Shown: positions 1 through 9,019, counted from the first letter of the stretch. The stretch is 45,185 nucleotides of DNA from JBAYSY01 sp041675885 (GCA_041675885.1 JBAYSY010000025.1:1-45185), one strand, 5' to 3'. The notes: generated by a model from the letters alone, not told the origin. Translations and numbers: made by a program.

Positions 1-144
1 CCGAGACGCCGCTCGCGCTCCGCCGGGGATATTTTCATCAAGGCGAAGATGAAAGGTGTTCTCAATATTATTTCACCGTGACGGAAATATCCTCGGGGGT
101 GAATTGGCCGCAGGCCAGGAGGGGGCGGAAGGCCCCCTTTCTTC
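1..144 (+). repeat. Intergenic repeat family A, copy 1 (left edge, degenerate)
   Basis: The stretch carries the block CCGGCGGGGATATT, then TTCATCAAGGCGAA, a short centre, a degraded inverted arm ending GGAAATATCCTC, then GGGGGTGAATTGG and a G-rich hairpin. The same order of blocks recurs near 11929-12140 and 20905-21098. The two arms around the centre can pair, so the RNA would fold into a hairpin. It lies at the 3' end of the response regulator gene; the gene on its left is outside the window. No coding sequence is supported here. Confidence 0.7.
121..144 (+). terminator. Rho-independent-type terminator hairpin
   Basis: A perfect 6-bp stem GGGGGC (121-126) and GCCCCC (132-137) encloses a five-base loop and is followed on the plus strand by TTTCTTC. 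It would stop plus-strand transcription entering from the left edge, just before the minus-strand response regulator ends. It is also the distal hairpin of repeat family A. Confidence 0.5.
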
Positions 145-760
145 AGGCCGTCATGTACGGGGTGGCGATCATCGCCGCATGGGTGCGGTTGCGGGCGCCG
201 AGTTTGGTGCAGATCGCCCGCATATGGGTCTTGATCGTGACCTCGCTCAGACCCATGTCGCGGGCGATTTCCTTGTTCGACTTGCCCTCGCACAGCCGGG
301 CCAGCACCCGGCGTTCCTGCGCCGTCAGGCTGCTGAGCGGTTCGGGCGCGGCCTCGGTCCCGGCCATCAGCGTCACCGGCAGATAGACCTTGCCCGAGGC
401 GACCATCCGCAGCGCGCCGATCAGCGTGCGCGCGGGCAGGGTCTTGGGGATGAAGCCGCGCGCGCCGCGCGCCATCGCATCGGTCACGAACCCCTGCCGG
501 GCGCTGCCCGAAAGCAGCACCACCGCGCCGCCCGCATTCGCCGCCACCGCCCGCTCGACCCCCGCGAGGCCGTCCATCCCGGGCATCGCCACGTCGAGCA
601 GCACCACGTCGAACGCCCCGTGCGCACCGATCGCCGCCAGCGCCCCCGGCAGCGATTCGGCGGTGGTGACGCGAAAGCCCGCATCCGCATCCAGGTAATG
701 GGCCAGCGTATCGCGCACCAACTGGTGATCGTCGGCGATCAGAACCGAAACTGTCGTCAT
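143..760 (-). CDS. NarL/FixJ-type response regulator (REC-LuxR HTH)
   Basis: A 205-residue transcription factor of a two-component system. An N-terminal receiver domain (about residues 4-118) has the acidic pair at 10-11, phosphoacceptor Asp56 in LLDVAMP and conserved Lys106. A LuxR-type helix-turn-helix fills about residues 140-200, with the typical LTAQERRVL and GKSNKEIA motifs. It is the normal length for the NarL family. It is transcribed away from the molybdopterin-fold protein and hybrid kinase at 1043-4404, and is the obvious candidate output regulator for that kinase's Hpt domain; this pairing is inferred from position. Target genes cannot be read from the sequence. Confidence 0.93.
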   Translation of the reverse strand: MTTVSVLIADDHQLVRDTLAHYLDADAGFRVTTAESLPGALAAIGAHGAFDVVLLDVAMPGMDGLAGVERAVAANAGGAVVLLSGSARQGFVTDAMARGARGFIPKTLPARTLIGALRMVASGKVYLPVTLMAGTEAAPEPLSSLTAQERRVLARLCEGKSNKEIARDMGLSEVTIKTHMRAICTKLGARNRTHAAMIATPYMTA

Positions 761-1042
761 GCAAGATCCCCCGGGCCGCGCCCGCAGAGCGTGTCAGTTT
801 TCCGGACCGGAATCCGGCCGGAATGCGACATGTCGCCGCCGCGCAATACTGCCGGGCAGCCCTCCCCCAGACAGCCTTACCCGCACCCGTTCTGATACAG
901 TCGGAAGCGAATGTAAATCCGCACGGGACGCGGCGCGGGGTATATGTGAGGGGGCCACGGGGGGAATCAACCCCGCAAATTCCCGCAAATTCCCTTGTGC
1001 CGTCACGTCGCATGACGCATCAGGAAGGGGGGAGCATCAGAG
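761..1042. promoter_or_regulatory. Divergent regulatory region of the sensor locus
   Basis: A 282-bp non-coding region between the response regulator (-) and the Tat protein/kinase operon (+). It contains an imperfect palindrome at 800-823 (TTCCGGACCGGA facing TCCGGCCGGAA) and an exact 10-bp tandem repeat CCCGCAAATT at 972-981 and 982-991, in phase with one DNA helical turn. Such phased repeats are typical places for a NarL-type regulator to bind; autoregulation by the neighbouring regulator is an inference. A purine-rich ribosome site GGGGGGAG lies eight bases before the ATG at 1043. Confidence 0.4.
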
Positions 1043-1702
1043 ATGAGACCGACCGCCAACCTTCCTCCGCAGGGGGGGGCTCCGCAGGGGGGCCTTCCGC
1101 AAGGAGACCACCCGGCCCACCCCCTGCCGCGCCGCCGGGTGCTGGCGACGGGCGCGGCGCTGGCGGCCGCCGCGCTTGCCGCGCCGCTGCCGCTGCGCGC
1201 GCTGGGGCAGGAGGTCACGGCCGGGGCCGCCCTGCCGCTGCCCGAAGGCCCGACGATCCTGACCGTCCGGGGCCGCATCCAGACCCGCAACACCCCCGAC
1301 GCCGCGGTGTTCGACGACGCCATGCTGGGCGAGCTGCCGCAGCGCAGCTTCCGCACAAGCACGATCTGGACGCCGCAGCGGTTCGAGTTCTCGGGCCCGG
1401 CGCTGCGCGACGTGATCGAGCGGGTGGGCGGCCATGGCCCGCGGCTGATCGCCGAGGCCGCCAACCGCTACCGCATCGGCTTCGACCTGGACATGCTGGA
1501 AGCCGGGGCGCCGATCGTCGCCCGGCGTATCGAGGGCCGCCCGTTCGGGCTGCGCGAACGCGGGCCCCTGTGGATCATGTTCCCCTTCGACAGCACGCCG
1601 CGCTTCCGCACCGAACAGGTCTATGCGCAATGCATCTGGCATCTGGTCTCGCTGACGCTGCCCGGGACTCCGGCCCCTGCCGCCGGACAGCCTCCGGCAT
1701 GA
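1043..1702 (+). CDS. Tat-exported molybdopterin-oxidoreductase-fold protein, putative periplasmic sensor partner
   Basis: A 219-residue protein with a twin-arginine signal (Arg30-Arg32 followed by a hydrophobic Ala-rich stretch to about residue 55), so probably exported folded. The mature part (about 70-205) resembles the small proteins annotated as molybdopterin-dependent oxidoreductase or sulfite-oxidase-like domain: ILTVRGRI, then a basic LPQRSFRTS-type segment, then GPLWIMFPFD. The only cysteine is Cys197 near the C-terminus, so the usual cysteine ligand of molybdenum in sulfite-oxidase enzymes is not evident; a catalytic role is doubtful. Its stop overlaps the hybrid kinase start (ATGA at 1699-1702), which strongly suggests joint function, perhaps as a periplasmic ligand- or redox-sensing subunit. 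The Tat hydrophobic stretch begins 33 residues in, after a Pro/Gly-rich leader. Confidence 0.8.
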   Translation: MRPTANLPPQGGAPQGGLPQGDHPAHPLPRRRVLATGAALAAAALAAPLPLRALGQEVTAGAALPLPEGPTILTVRGRIQTRNTPDAAVFDDAMLGELPQRSFRTSTIWTPQRFEFSGPALRDVIERVGGHGPRLIAEAANRYRIGFDLDMLEAGAPIVARRIEGRPFGLRERGPLWIMFPFDSTPRFRTEQVYAQCIWHLVSLTLPGTPAPAAGQPPA

Positions 1703-4404
1703 CCGGTCGCCACGGCGCGGCGGGGGACAGGCCCGGCGGGGGCGAGTTGCGCGCCTTCTGGGTCGGGGGCGGGCGGCGGGTCGCGACGCTGGTGCTGGTG
1801 GGGCTTCTGCTGTTCGGCACCGCCACGCTGATCGGTTATGCCCGCCTGCTGAACGAGGCCGCGCGGGTGGCCCGCGACGCGCAGTCGGACAATTTCACCT
1901 GGACGGTCAGCCAGCTGGAGGTCGATCTGGCGCATTTCCGGCTGGCGCTGGCCGAGGCCGAGGCCGGCATGGTGCCGGGCGGCGGGACAGGGGCAGTCAA
2001 CCGCACCTTCGACATCTTCTACAACCGCGTCAACCTGATCTACGTCCAGGCCCCGGCCTTCGATCCCGCCAGGGATGCGGGCACACTGGTTCTGCTGGCG
2101 CAGATCCGGGCCCGGACGCAGGCCATGGCCGCGCTTGCCGACCAGGGCGGAGAGATCGCGCCCCCTGCCCTGCTTGCCGAGATGCGCAGCCGGGCCGAGG
2201 CGCTGGAACCGGCGGTGCGCGACTTCGCGCTGGGCGGGCTGAATGCCTCGGTGCGCGAGGCCGCCAACGCCCGCGAATCGCACCGCGCGCTGCTGCAACG
2301 GTTCTCGACGCTGGCCATCGTTCTGGTGGTCCTGCTTTCGGGGGCGATCTGGCTGACGGTCGATATGTATCGCGACCTGCTGGGCCGGGCGCGGGCGATA
2401 CGGCGGGTGTCGTCGAACCTTTCGCGCACCATCGAAGCCTCGCTCGATGCGGTGATCATCACCGACGGGCAGGGGCGGATCCGCGAATACAACCGCGCCG
2501 CCGAGACGATCTTCGGCCAGCCCCGCGACATCGCGCTGGGGCGCGACATCGCCGGGCTGCTGCTGCCGCCGCCGGAACCGGGCGAATCGCGCTGCGGCAT
2601 CGCCCCCTTTCTTGCCGCCGGGGCGGGCGGGCAGGACCGGGCGGTGCTGACCGCCGCACATCGCGACGGCCGGCGCTTTCCGCTTGAGGCCGCGGTGGTC
2701 TCGGACCGCGACAGCGAGGGCCAGCCGATCCATATCGCCTTCCTGCGCGACATCACCGACCGGCTGGCGGTGGAATCGGCGCTGCGCGAAGCCCGCGACG
2801 CGGCCGAGAAAAGCGCCACCGCCCGCGCCCGTTTCCTTGCGGTGATGAGCCACGAGATGCGCACCCCGCTGCACGGCGTCGTCGCCGCGCTCGACCTGAT
2901 GGCGCGCGGCACGCTGGACGAGGCCCAGCGGCGGCTGGTGCGGATCGCCCAGACCAGCGGCCAGAACGCGCTGGAACAGGTCGAGGACCTGCTGGACCTC
3001 GCCCGCCGCGACGACCACGCCGCCGAAACGCCGGTGGCCTTCGACCCGGTGGCGCTCTGCGCCGAGATCGCCGAGAACGCCCGACCGCTGGCCGCCGAAC
3101 GCGGCAACCGCATCCTGCTCGACCTGCCGAAAAGGGGCGGGCCGAAAGGGGACGGGCCGGGGCGGGTGCTGGGGCTGCGCCGGGCCTTCGTGGCGGCGGT
3201 GGGCAACCTGATGGGCAATGCGGTTAAGTTCACCGAAGGCGGGCGGATCACGCTCACGCTCCGGCACGGGCGGGCGGAGGACGGCGCGGTTCTGCTCGAC
3301 CTCGCGGTGGCGGACGAGGGGGTCGGCATCGCCCCCGAGGATCAGAAACGCATCTTCGAGGATTTCGAGACGCTGGATTCCAGCCTGACCCGGGCCGAGG
3401 GCGGGACCGGCCTCGGTCTCGGCATCGCCCGGCGCGCGGTGACCGCGCTCGGCGGCCGGATCGAGCTGGAAAGCGCACCCGGCGCGGGCAGCACCTTCCG
3501 GTTTTCGGTGCGGATGCTGCCCGCGCCCGAGGCGGTCGAGGCGCCCGGGACGGTGGCGGAGGCCGTGGAGGCGGGCACCACCCCCCCCGCCGGTCCCGGG
3601 CGGCGGCTGGCGGTGCTGGTGGCGGACGACAATCCGATCAACCTTCTGCTGATGCAGGAAATGCTCGTGCGGCTCGGGCATGAGGCGGTGGCGGTGGCCG
3701 ACGGGGCGGGCGCGGTGGCGGCCGCGGCGGAGCGCGGCTTCGACGCGATCCTGATGGATGTGAGCATGCCGGGGATGGACGGGCTTGAGGCCACGGCGCG
3801 TATCCGGGCCGGCGGGCCTTCGGCTGCAAGCCCGGTGATCGCCGTCACCGCCCACAGCCTGCCCGAGGACGTGGCCCAGATCCGCGCCGCCGGGATCGCC
3901 GAGGTGCTGACCAAGCCCATACGGCTTGACGTGCTGGAACGGGCGCTGTCGGCGCTGGCCCCGAACGGGCCGCAGGGGACGAGGCCGTCCGGCGATGCGT
4001 CCGGCGGCCCGGCTGCGCCGGTGAACGGGGCCGAGGACCCGCTGCTTGACCCCGAGGTGGTGGCCGATGCCTGCGCGCTTCTGTCCCCTGCCCGGCGCGT
4101 CGCGGCCATCGACGCCTTCGAAGCGGAATACGCCGCAGCCCGGGCGGCGATCGGTTCCGGCGCGGGTAACGGTTCGGCCAACGAGGCGACGGCGGCGGCG
4201 GACCGGCTGCATCGTCTGGCCGGGGGCGCGGCGGTGCTGGGGGCGCTCAGGCTCAGCCGCCGCCTGTCCGAGGCCGAGGCGCAGGCCGGACAGGGCGGCC
4301 CCGGCTTCGTCAGGGCGCTGACACAGGCCGACGCGGCGCTGGCCGAGACCGTGGCGGCGCTGCGGCGGCAGGGCATGTCGCGGATAAGTGGCGATGTGTG
4401 TTGA
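1699..4404 (+). CDS. Hybrid sensor histidine kinase (TM-periplasmic-TM-PAS-HisKA-HATPase-REC-Hpt)
   Basis: A 901-residue multistep phosphorelay kinase. Transmembrane segments at about 28-48 and 203-222 bracket a roughly 155-residue periplasmic sensor region without cysteines. A PAS domain follows (about 240-360), then a HisKA domain with phospho-His385 in MSHEMRTPLHG, and an HATPase domain with N-box near 503-511 (NLMGNAVKF) and glycine boxes near 539-543 and 568-574. A receiver has phospho-Asp687 (LMDVSMP) and Lys739, and a C-terminal Hpt domain has His838 (DRLHRLAGGAA). The start at 1699 overlaps the upstream stop and fits the first membrane helix; the reading frame is open further upstream but that part is the shadow of the Tat protein gene. 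Layout resembles ArcB/TorS-type kinases. Likely phosphate acceptor is the regulator at 143-760. Confidence 0.93.
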   Translation: MTGRHGAAGDRPGGGELRAFWVGGGRRVATLVLVGLLLFGTATLIGYARLLNEAARVARDAQSDNFTWTVSQLEVDLAHFRLALAEAEAGMVPGGGTGAVNRTFDIFYNRVNLIYVQAPAFDPARDAGTLVLLAQIRARTQAMAALADQGGEIAPPALLAEMRSRAEALEPAVRDFALGGLNASVREAANARESHRALLQRFSTLAIVLVVLLSGAIWLTVDMYRDLLGRARAIRRVSSNLSRTIEASLDAVIITDGQGRIREYNRAAETIFGQPRDIALGRDIAGLLLPPPEPGESRCGIAPFLAAGAGGQDRAVLTAAHRDGRRFPLEAAVVSDRDSEGQPIHIAFLRDITDRLAVESALREARDAAEKSATARARFLAVMSHEMRTPLHGVVAALDLMARGTLDEAQRRLVRIAQTSGQNALEQVEDLLDLARRDDHAAETPVAFDPVALCAEIAENARPLAAERGNRILLDLPKRGGPKGDGPGRVLGLRRAFVAAVGNLMGNAVKFTEGGRITLTLRHGRAEDGAVLLDLAVADEGVGIAPEDQKRIFEDFETLDSSLTRAEGGTGLGLGIARRAVTALGGRIELESAPGAGSTFRFSVRMLPAPEAVEAPGTVAEAVEAGTTPPAGPGRRLAVLVADDNPINLLLMQEMLVRLGHEAVAVADGAGAVAAAAERGFDAILMDVSMPGMDGLEATARIRAGGPSAASPVIAVTAHSLPEDVAQIRAAGIAEVLTKPIRLDVLERALSALAPNGPQGTRPSGDASGGPAAPVNGAEDPLLDPEVVADACALLSPARRVAAIDAFEAEYAAARAAIGSGAGNGSANEATAAADRLHRLAGGAAVLGALRLSRRLSEAEAQAGQGGPGFVRALTQADAALAETVAALRRQGMSRISGDVC

Positions 4405-4424
4405 CCGTGTTGGTCGGCCTTGCC

Positions 4425-4615
4425 GAACAGGGCGAATATACCGTGCAACAAAGGGCAGCGGCCGACCGCGGGGGCCGCTGCAACACCTGTGATCTGGCAG
4501 TTTATCGCGCCGAATACCCCCGGCCTATGTGCATGTTGGAACGTTGCAGGAGCGGCCGCCCGTCCGGGCGGTTGGCCGCTGCCCGGGCCGCTGGCGCGGC
4601 TGTTCCGGGCGGGGG
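4425..4615 (+). repeat. Intergenic repeat family B, copy 1
   Basis: Between the kinase (+) and the MATE pump (-). It has a perfect 9-bp hairpin GCAGCGGCC / GGCCGCTGC preceded by CAACAAAGG and followed by CAAC.CCTGTG.TCTGGCAGTTTA, then a second GC-rich inverted repeat around CGGCCGCCC and GGCCGCTGCCCGG. The same blocks in the same order occur at 43470-43675, also between convergent genes. It is probably a REP-like element that can act as a two-way terminator or mRNA-end stabiliser. No gene is supported in 4405-4663. Confidence 0.75.
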
Positions 4616-4663
4616 GGAACGGGGCAAAGGTTGCCCCCCGGGCCCCCGACACGCCGCCCCGCT

Positions 4664-6010
4664 TCAGCGGGTCCGCCGCCAGAACCGCCACAACAGCAGC
4701 ACCGCCGCCACCGTCAGCCCGACCACCAGCCCGAGCCAGAGGCCGACCCCGCCCATGCCCAGCGGGAAGGCCAGCAGATAGCTTGTCGGGATGCCGATGG
4801 CCCAGTAGCTGAGCGCGGCGATCCACATCGGCGCCCGGGTGTCCTGCAACCCGCGCAACAGGCCCAGCGCCATGCATTGCGCCGCATCGGCGATCTGGAA
4901 CAGCGCCGCCACCGCCAGCAGCAGCGTGCCGAAGGCGATGATCTCGGGCGCGCGCGGGTTGGCGGTGTCGAGAAACAGGCCGACGACAGGCCCCGGCAGC
5001 AACAGGAAGACCGTCACCACCGCCGCCGCGAAGGCAAGCGACATCGCCACCGCCACCTTCGCGCCGTCCATCAGCCCCTGCCGGTCGCCGCGCCCGTCGG
5101 CGCGCCCGACCCGCACCGTGGCCGCGTTCGACAGGCCCAGATGCACCATGAAGGCCAGCCCCGTGACCTCGAAGGCGATGCCGTGCGCCGCAAGCTCCAT
5201 GGTGCCGATCCAGCCCATCATCAGCGCCGACGCCTGGAACAGCCCGCTTTCGGCCAGCCCGGTCAGGCCGATCGGCCAGCCCAGCCGGAACACCTGGCGC
5301 AGCGCCGGCCAGTCGGCCCGCCAGAACCGCTGGAGCAGGGCGAACCGGCGCAGCGCGGGCAAAAGCGCGGCGTAACCGGCAATGGCGATGACGGTCACGA
5401 CCTGCACCGCGACCGAGGTGATCGCCGCGCCGCGCAACCCCAGTTCCGGCGCCCCCCAGTTGCCGAAGATCAGCGCCCAATTCAACCCCACGTTGATCAC
5501 GGCGGCCACCAGCGTGATCCACAGCACGACCTGCGTGCGTTCCAGCGCCGCGAGGCAGCCTTTCAGCGCCATCACAAGGAGCGCGGGCACCATGCCGAGC
5601 CCGGCGATCCGCAGATAGTCCTGCGCCATCTGCGCGATCAGCGGATCCTGTCCCAGCGCCAGCAGGATCGTGCCCGACCACCACATCGCCGGATAGGTCA
5701 GCACCCCGAATCCCGCCGAAAGCCACAGCCCCATGCGGGTATCGCGGCGCAGCTGCGCCTCATCCCCGCGGCCGAGCGCGGCCGCCGCCATCGGCATCAC
5801 CGCCTGCGCGAAACCCGAGCCGAGGATGAAGAAGATGAAGAAGGTGGAGGCCCCGAGCACCACCGCCGCCAGCGCCTCGACCGAATACCAGCCGAGCATG
5901 ACGGTATCGGTCACATGCAGCGACATCTGCGCCAGATGCGACCCCACCAGCGGCAGACCGAGCGAAAGCGTCGCACGGGCGTGCACGGCATATGAAACGC
6001 GGGCGGACAT
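4664..6010 (-). CDS. MATE family multidrug/sodium antiporter
   Basis: An inner-membrane protein with about twelve hydrophobic helices and the MATE N-terminal pattern LGLPLVGSHLAQMSLHVTDTVMLGWYSVEALAA, given here as segments LGLPLVGSHLAQ and DTVMLGWY. Family members exchange cationic drugs or metabolites for Na+ or H+. The ATG at 6010 gives 448 residues, normal for NorM-like proteins, and puts the start just before the first helix; an upstream ATG at 6055 would add 15 Ala/Gly/Pro-rich residues and is less likely. Neither start has a strong ribosome site. It is convergent with the kinase and divergent from the peptide ABC operon; no regulator is adjacent. The transported compound cannot be predicted. 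Confidence 0.88.
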   Translation of the reverse strand: MSARVSYAVHARATLSLGLPLVGSHLAQMSLHVTDTVMLGWYSVEALAAVVLGASTFFIFFILGSGFAQAVMPMAAAALGRGDEAQLRRDTRMGLWLSAGFGVLTYPAMWWSGTILLALGQDPLIAQMAQDYLRIAGLGMVPALLVMALKGCLAALERTQVVLWITLVAAVINVGLNWALIFGNWGAPELGLRGAAITSVAVQVVTVIAIAGYAALLPALRRFALLQRFWRADWPALRQVFRLGWPIGLTGLAESGLFQASALMMGWIGTMELAAHGIAFEVTGLAFMVHLGLSNAATVRVGRADGRGDRQGLMDGAKVAVAMSLAFAAAVVTVFLLLPGPVVGLFLDTANPRAPEIIAFGTLLLAVAALFQIADAAQCMALGLLRGLQDTRAPMWIAALSYWAIGIPTSYLLAFPLGMGGVGLWLGLVVGLTVAAVLLLWRFWRRTR

Positions 6011-6292
6011 GCGCCCGCCATAGCCCGGCCCTGCTGGCGCGGCAAGCCGCGGCATTCCGCGCCCTCCCGGCCCCGGATCAAGTTCCGGTTCCGGTCACGA
6101 AGCGCCCGCCATTCAGCCGCAGGTTGCGCCGCTTCACTTCCGTGGCGGAACCGCTTGACCTGATGCGAGAATCAAGACCATCCTGACCACAGGAAGACTG
6201 CGGACAGGCCCTGGCCGGTGCCCGCACTCCGAACCGTTCAGGGGAACCGGCGAACAGGACCGGCTGCCCCGCTGCAACATGGGAGAACCAGG

Positions 6293-7900
6293 ATGATTTT
6301 CGCAACGATCAGCCGGGCCGTTCCGCGCGCCGGGCGCGGGGCACTGCTTGCGGGTGCCGCGCTTGCGCTGACGCTTTCGGCGGCCTCGGCCGAAACGGTC
6401 CGCTGGGCACGGGTCGCCGACGCGCTGACGCTCGACCCGCATTCGCAGAACGAGGGCCCGACCTCGACGCTTCTGCACCACATGTACGAGACGCTGGTGA
6501 ACCGGGCGACCGACGGTTCGCTCCAGCCGCGTCTGGCGACCGAATGGTCGATCCACCCCGAAGACCCGACCATCTGGGTGTTCAAGCTGCGCGAGGGCGT
6601 GACCTTCCACGACGGCAGCGCCTTCACCGCCGAGGACGTGGTGTTCTCGGTCGAGCGGGTGCGGCATGAAAGCTCGGGCTTCCGGGCGCTGCATGCGGCG
6701 GTTCAGGGCGCCGAGGCGATCGACGACCACACCGTGCATATCCAGATGTCCGGTCCGGCGCCGCTCTATATCCAGAACCTGACCAACTTCTTCATCATGG
6801 ACAAGGACTGGGCCGAGGCGAACGGCGTGACCGCGCCGCAGAACTACGCCGCGGGCGAGGAAAACTTCGCCGTGCGCAACGCCAACGGCACCGGGCCCTA
6901 CACGCTGGTGTCGCGCGACCCCGAGGTGCGCACCGTGATGCGCGCCTATGACGGGCACTGGGCCGACACGCCCGCGGTGACCGAAATCGCCTATATCCCG
7001 ATCTCCGAGGCGGCGACCCGGGTGGCCGCGCTGCTGTCGGGCGAGGTCGATGTGGTGCAGGACGTGCCGGTGCAGGACATCGCCCGGCTGGAACAGACCG
7101 ACGGCATCACCGTCGCCACCGGCCCCGAGAACCGCAACATCTTCTTCGCCTATGACGTGAGTTCCGAGAAACTGAAATCGGCCGATGTCGATGACAACCC
7201 CTTCGCCAAGTCCGAGGTGCGCGAGGCGATGGCGCTGGCGATCGACCGCGACGCGATCCAGCAGGTGGTGATGCGCGGCCAGTCGCAGCCTTCGGCCGCG
7301 CCGCTGCCGCCCTTCGTCAACGGCTGGACCGAGGAACTGCACGCCTATGGTGCGCCGGATTACGAACGTGCGGCGGAACTGGTCGCCGAAGCAGGCTATC
7401 CGAACGGCTTCTCGGTCGATCTGCACTGCCCGAACGACCGCTACCTGAACGACGAGGCGATCTGTCAGGCGCTGGTCGGGATGCTGAGCCGGGCGAATAT
7501 CCGCGCCAACCTGGTGTCGCAGACCCGCAGCCTGCACTTCCCGCTGATCGAGAACTGGGAAACCGATTTCTACCTGCTGGGCTGGGGCGTGCCGACCTTC
7601 GACAGCCAGTATGTGTTCGACTTCCTGCTTCATACCCGTGGCGGCGCCTATGGCAGCTACAACGGCGGGCGCTATTCGGACGCCGAACTCGACGCCAAGA
7701 TCGAATCGCTGGCGACCATGACCGACCTCGACGCCCGCAACGCGGTGATCGCCGAGATCTGGCAACAGGTGATGGAGGACAAGCCGATCCTCAACGTCCA
7801 CAACCAGATGCTGGCCTATGCGATGCGCGAGGGGATCAACCTCGAAGTGCATCCCGAGAACCAGCCCAACATGTCGACGATCACCTTCGTGTCGAACTGA
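6293..7900 (+). CDS. ABC transporter substrate-binding protein, family 5 (peptide/opine type)
   Basis: A 535-residue periplasmic binding protein with a Sec signal peptide (hydrophobic core about 17-31, ending ASA before ETVRWA), without a lipobox cysteine. The mature protein has the DppA/OppA family hallmarks: early ALTLDPH, then the WVFKLREGVTFHDGSAFTAEDVVFS block near residue 100 (here split: LREGVTFHDG, FTAEDVVFS). The ATG at 6293 follows a GGGAG ribosome site and is preferred over upstream in-frame codons. It heads an operon with two permeases and two ATPases (8027-11917). Family substrates include di- and oligopeptides, but also sugars, heme and nickel complexes, so peptide import is a family-level guess. 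Confidence 0.93.
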   Translation: MIFATISRAVPRAGRGALLAGAALALTLSAASAETVRWARVADALTLDPHSQNEGPTSTLLHHMYETLVNRATDGSLQPRLATEWSIHPEDPTIWVFKLREGVTFHDGSAFTAEDVVFSVERVRHESSGFRALHAAVQGAEAIDDHTVHIQMSGPAPLYIQNLTNFFIMDKDWAEANGVTAPQNYAAGEENFAVRNANGTGPYTLVSRDPEVRTVMRAYDGHWADTPAVTEIAYIPISEAATRVAALLSGEVDVVQDVPVQDIARLEQTDGITVATGPENRNIFFAYDVSSEKLKSADVDDNPFAKSEVREAMALAIDRDAIQQVVMRGQSQPSAAPLPPFVNGWTEELHAYGAPDYERAAELVAEAGYPNGFSVDLHCPNDRYLNDEAICQALVGMLSRANIRANLVSQTRSLHFPLIENWETDFYLLGWGVPTFDSQYVFDFLLHTRGGAYGSYNGGRYSDAELDAKIESLATMTDLDARNAVIAEIWQQVMEDKPILNVHNQMLAYAMREGINLEVHPENQPNMSTITFVSN

Positions 7901-7915
7901 CGGGTTGATCCCGAC

Positions 7916-7942
7916 GCCCGCGCGGTATAGTGCCGCGCGGGC
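7916..7942 (+). promoter_or_regulatory. Intercistronic hairpin between binding protein and permease genes
   Basis: A perfect 10-bp GC stem (7916-7925 with 7933-7942) and a seven-base loop is followed by GTTT. It sits in the 126-bp gap between the binding-protein gene and the first permease gene. Such hairpins are known to protect the 3' end of the upstream message or partly terminate, giving more binding protein than permease. The sequence shows the stem; the function is inferred. Confidence 0.6.
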
Positions 7943-8026
7943 GTTTCCGGCTTGCGTCGGCACGCCTGACCCACCTACCCGTTCGACGCCCGTTCGACCC
8001 AGGCAAAAGCAAAGGCGGCCCCGGCG

Positions 8027-9010
8027 ATGCTGGCCTATATCATCCGCAGGCTTCTGCAATCCGTCATCGTGATGCTGGTGGTGGCCTTCGTGGCCTTCGC
8101 GCTGTTCCGCTTTGTCGGCGACCCGATCAACTCGATGGTCGGGCAGGAAACCAGCATCGCCGACCGCGAGGCGCTGCGCACCCAGCTTGGGCTGAACGAT
8201 CCGTTCCTGATCCAGTTCGCCAATTTCATCGGCCGCGCGGCACAGGGCGATTTCGGCATCTCCTACCGGCTGCAACAGCCGGTGATGGAACTGATCCTGT
8301 CGCGGCTGCCGGCCACGCTGGAACTGGCGCTGGTCTCGGGCCTTGCCGCCTTCGTCTTCGGCGTCGGCTTCGGGGTCTATACCGCGCTGAACCGGCGGGG
8401 CTGGATATCGAACGCGATCATGACGACCTCGCTGATCGGCGTGTCGCTGCCCACCTTCCTGATCGGCGTGCTGCTGATCTGGGTCTTCGCGGTCGAGTTG
8501 CAATGGCTGCCCAGCTTCGGCCGGGGCGAGACGGTGGACATGGGGCCATGGCGCACCGGGTTCCTGACGCCATCCGGGCGGGCCTCGATCATCCTTCCGG
8601 CGATCACGCTGGGGCTTTACCAGATGACGCTGATCATGCGACTGGTGCGGGCCGAGATGCTTGAGGTGCTGCGCACCGACTATATCAAGTTCGCCCGCGC
8701 CCGGGGCCTGTCGAACCGGGCCATCCACTTCGGCCATGCGCTGAAGAACACGCTGGTGCCGGTGATCACCATCACCGGGCTGCAACTGGGGTCGATCATC
8801 GCCTTCTCGATCATCACCGAAACCGTGTTCCAGTGGCCGGGGGTGGGGGCGCTGTTCATCCGCTCGGTCCAGTTCGTCGATGTGCCGGTCATGGCCGCCT
8901 ACCTGATGATGATCGCGCTGGTGTTCGTGGTGATCAACCTGGTCGTCGATCTGCTTTATTACGCCGTCGATCCGCGCCTGCGCGTGGACCGTTCCGCAAC
9001 CCGCCACTGA
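8027..9010 (+). CDS. Peptide-type ABC transporter permease (DppB-like)
   Basis: A 327-residue inner-membrane permease beginning MLAYIIRRLLQSVIVMLVV, the typical DppB/OppB N-terminus, with about six membrane helices. The conserved cytoplasmic EAA-type loop is seen around residues 210-235 (LRTDYIKFARARGL, then FGHALKNTLVPV), which docks the ATPases. The C-terminus VDLLYYAVDPRLR is characteristic. It is the second gene of the importer operon, nine bases before the next permease. It would form a heterodimer with the 9020-9934 product. Confidence 0.94.
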   Translation: MLAYIIRRLLQSVIVMLVVAFVAFALFRFVGDPINSMVGQETSIADREALRTQLGLNDPFLIQFANFIGRAAQGDFGISYRLQQPVMELILSRLPATLELALVSGLAAFVFGVGFGVYTALNRRGWISNAIMTTSLIGVSLPTFLIGVLLIWVFAVELQWLPSFGRGETVDMGPWRTGFLTPSGRASIILPAITLGLYQMTLIMRLVRAEMLEVLRTDYIKFARARGLSNRAIHFGHALKNTLVPVITITGLQLGSIIAFSIITETVFQWPGVGALFIRSVQFVDVPVMAAYLMMIALVFVVINLVVDLLYYAVDPRLRVDRSATRH

Positions 9011-9019
9011 GGACGCGCC

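Noticed and set aside
823..1698. Upstream extension of the hybrid kinase frame
   Set aside because: It overlaps the Tat protein gene in another frame and encodes Pro/Arg/Ala-rich low-complexity sequence; the ATG at 1699 with ATGA overlap explains the start.
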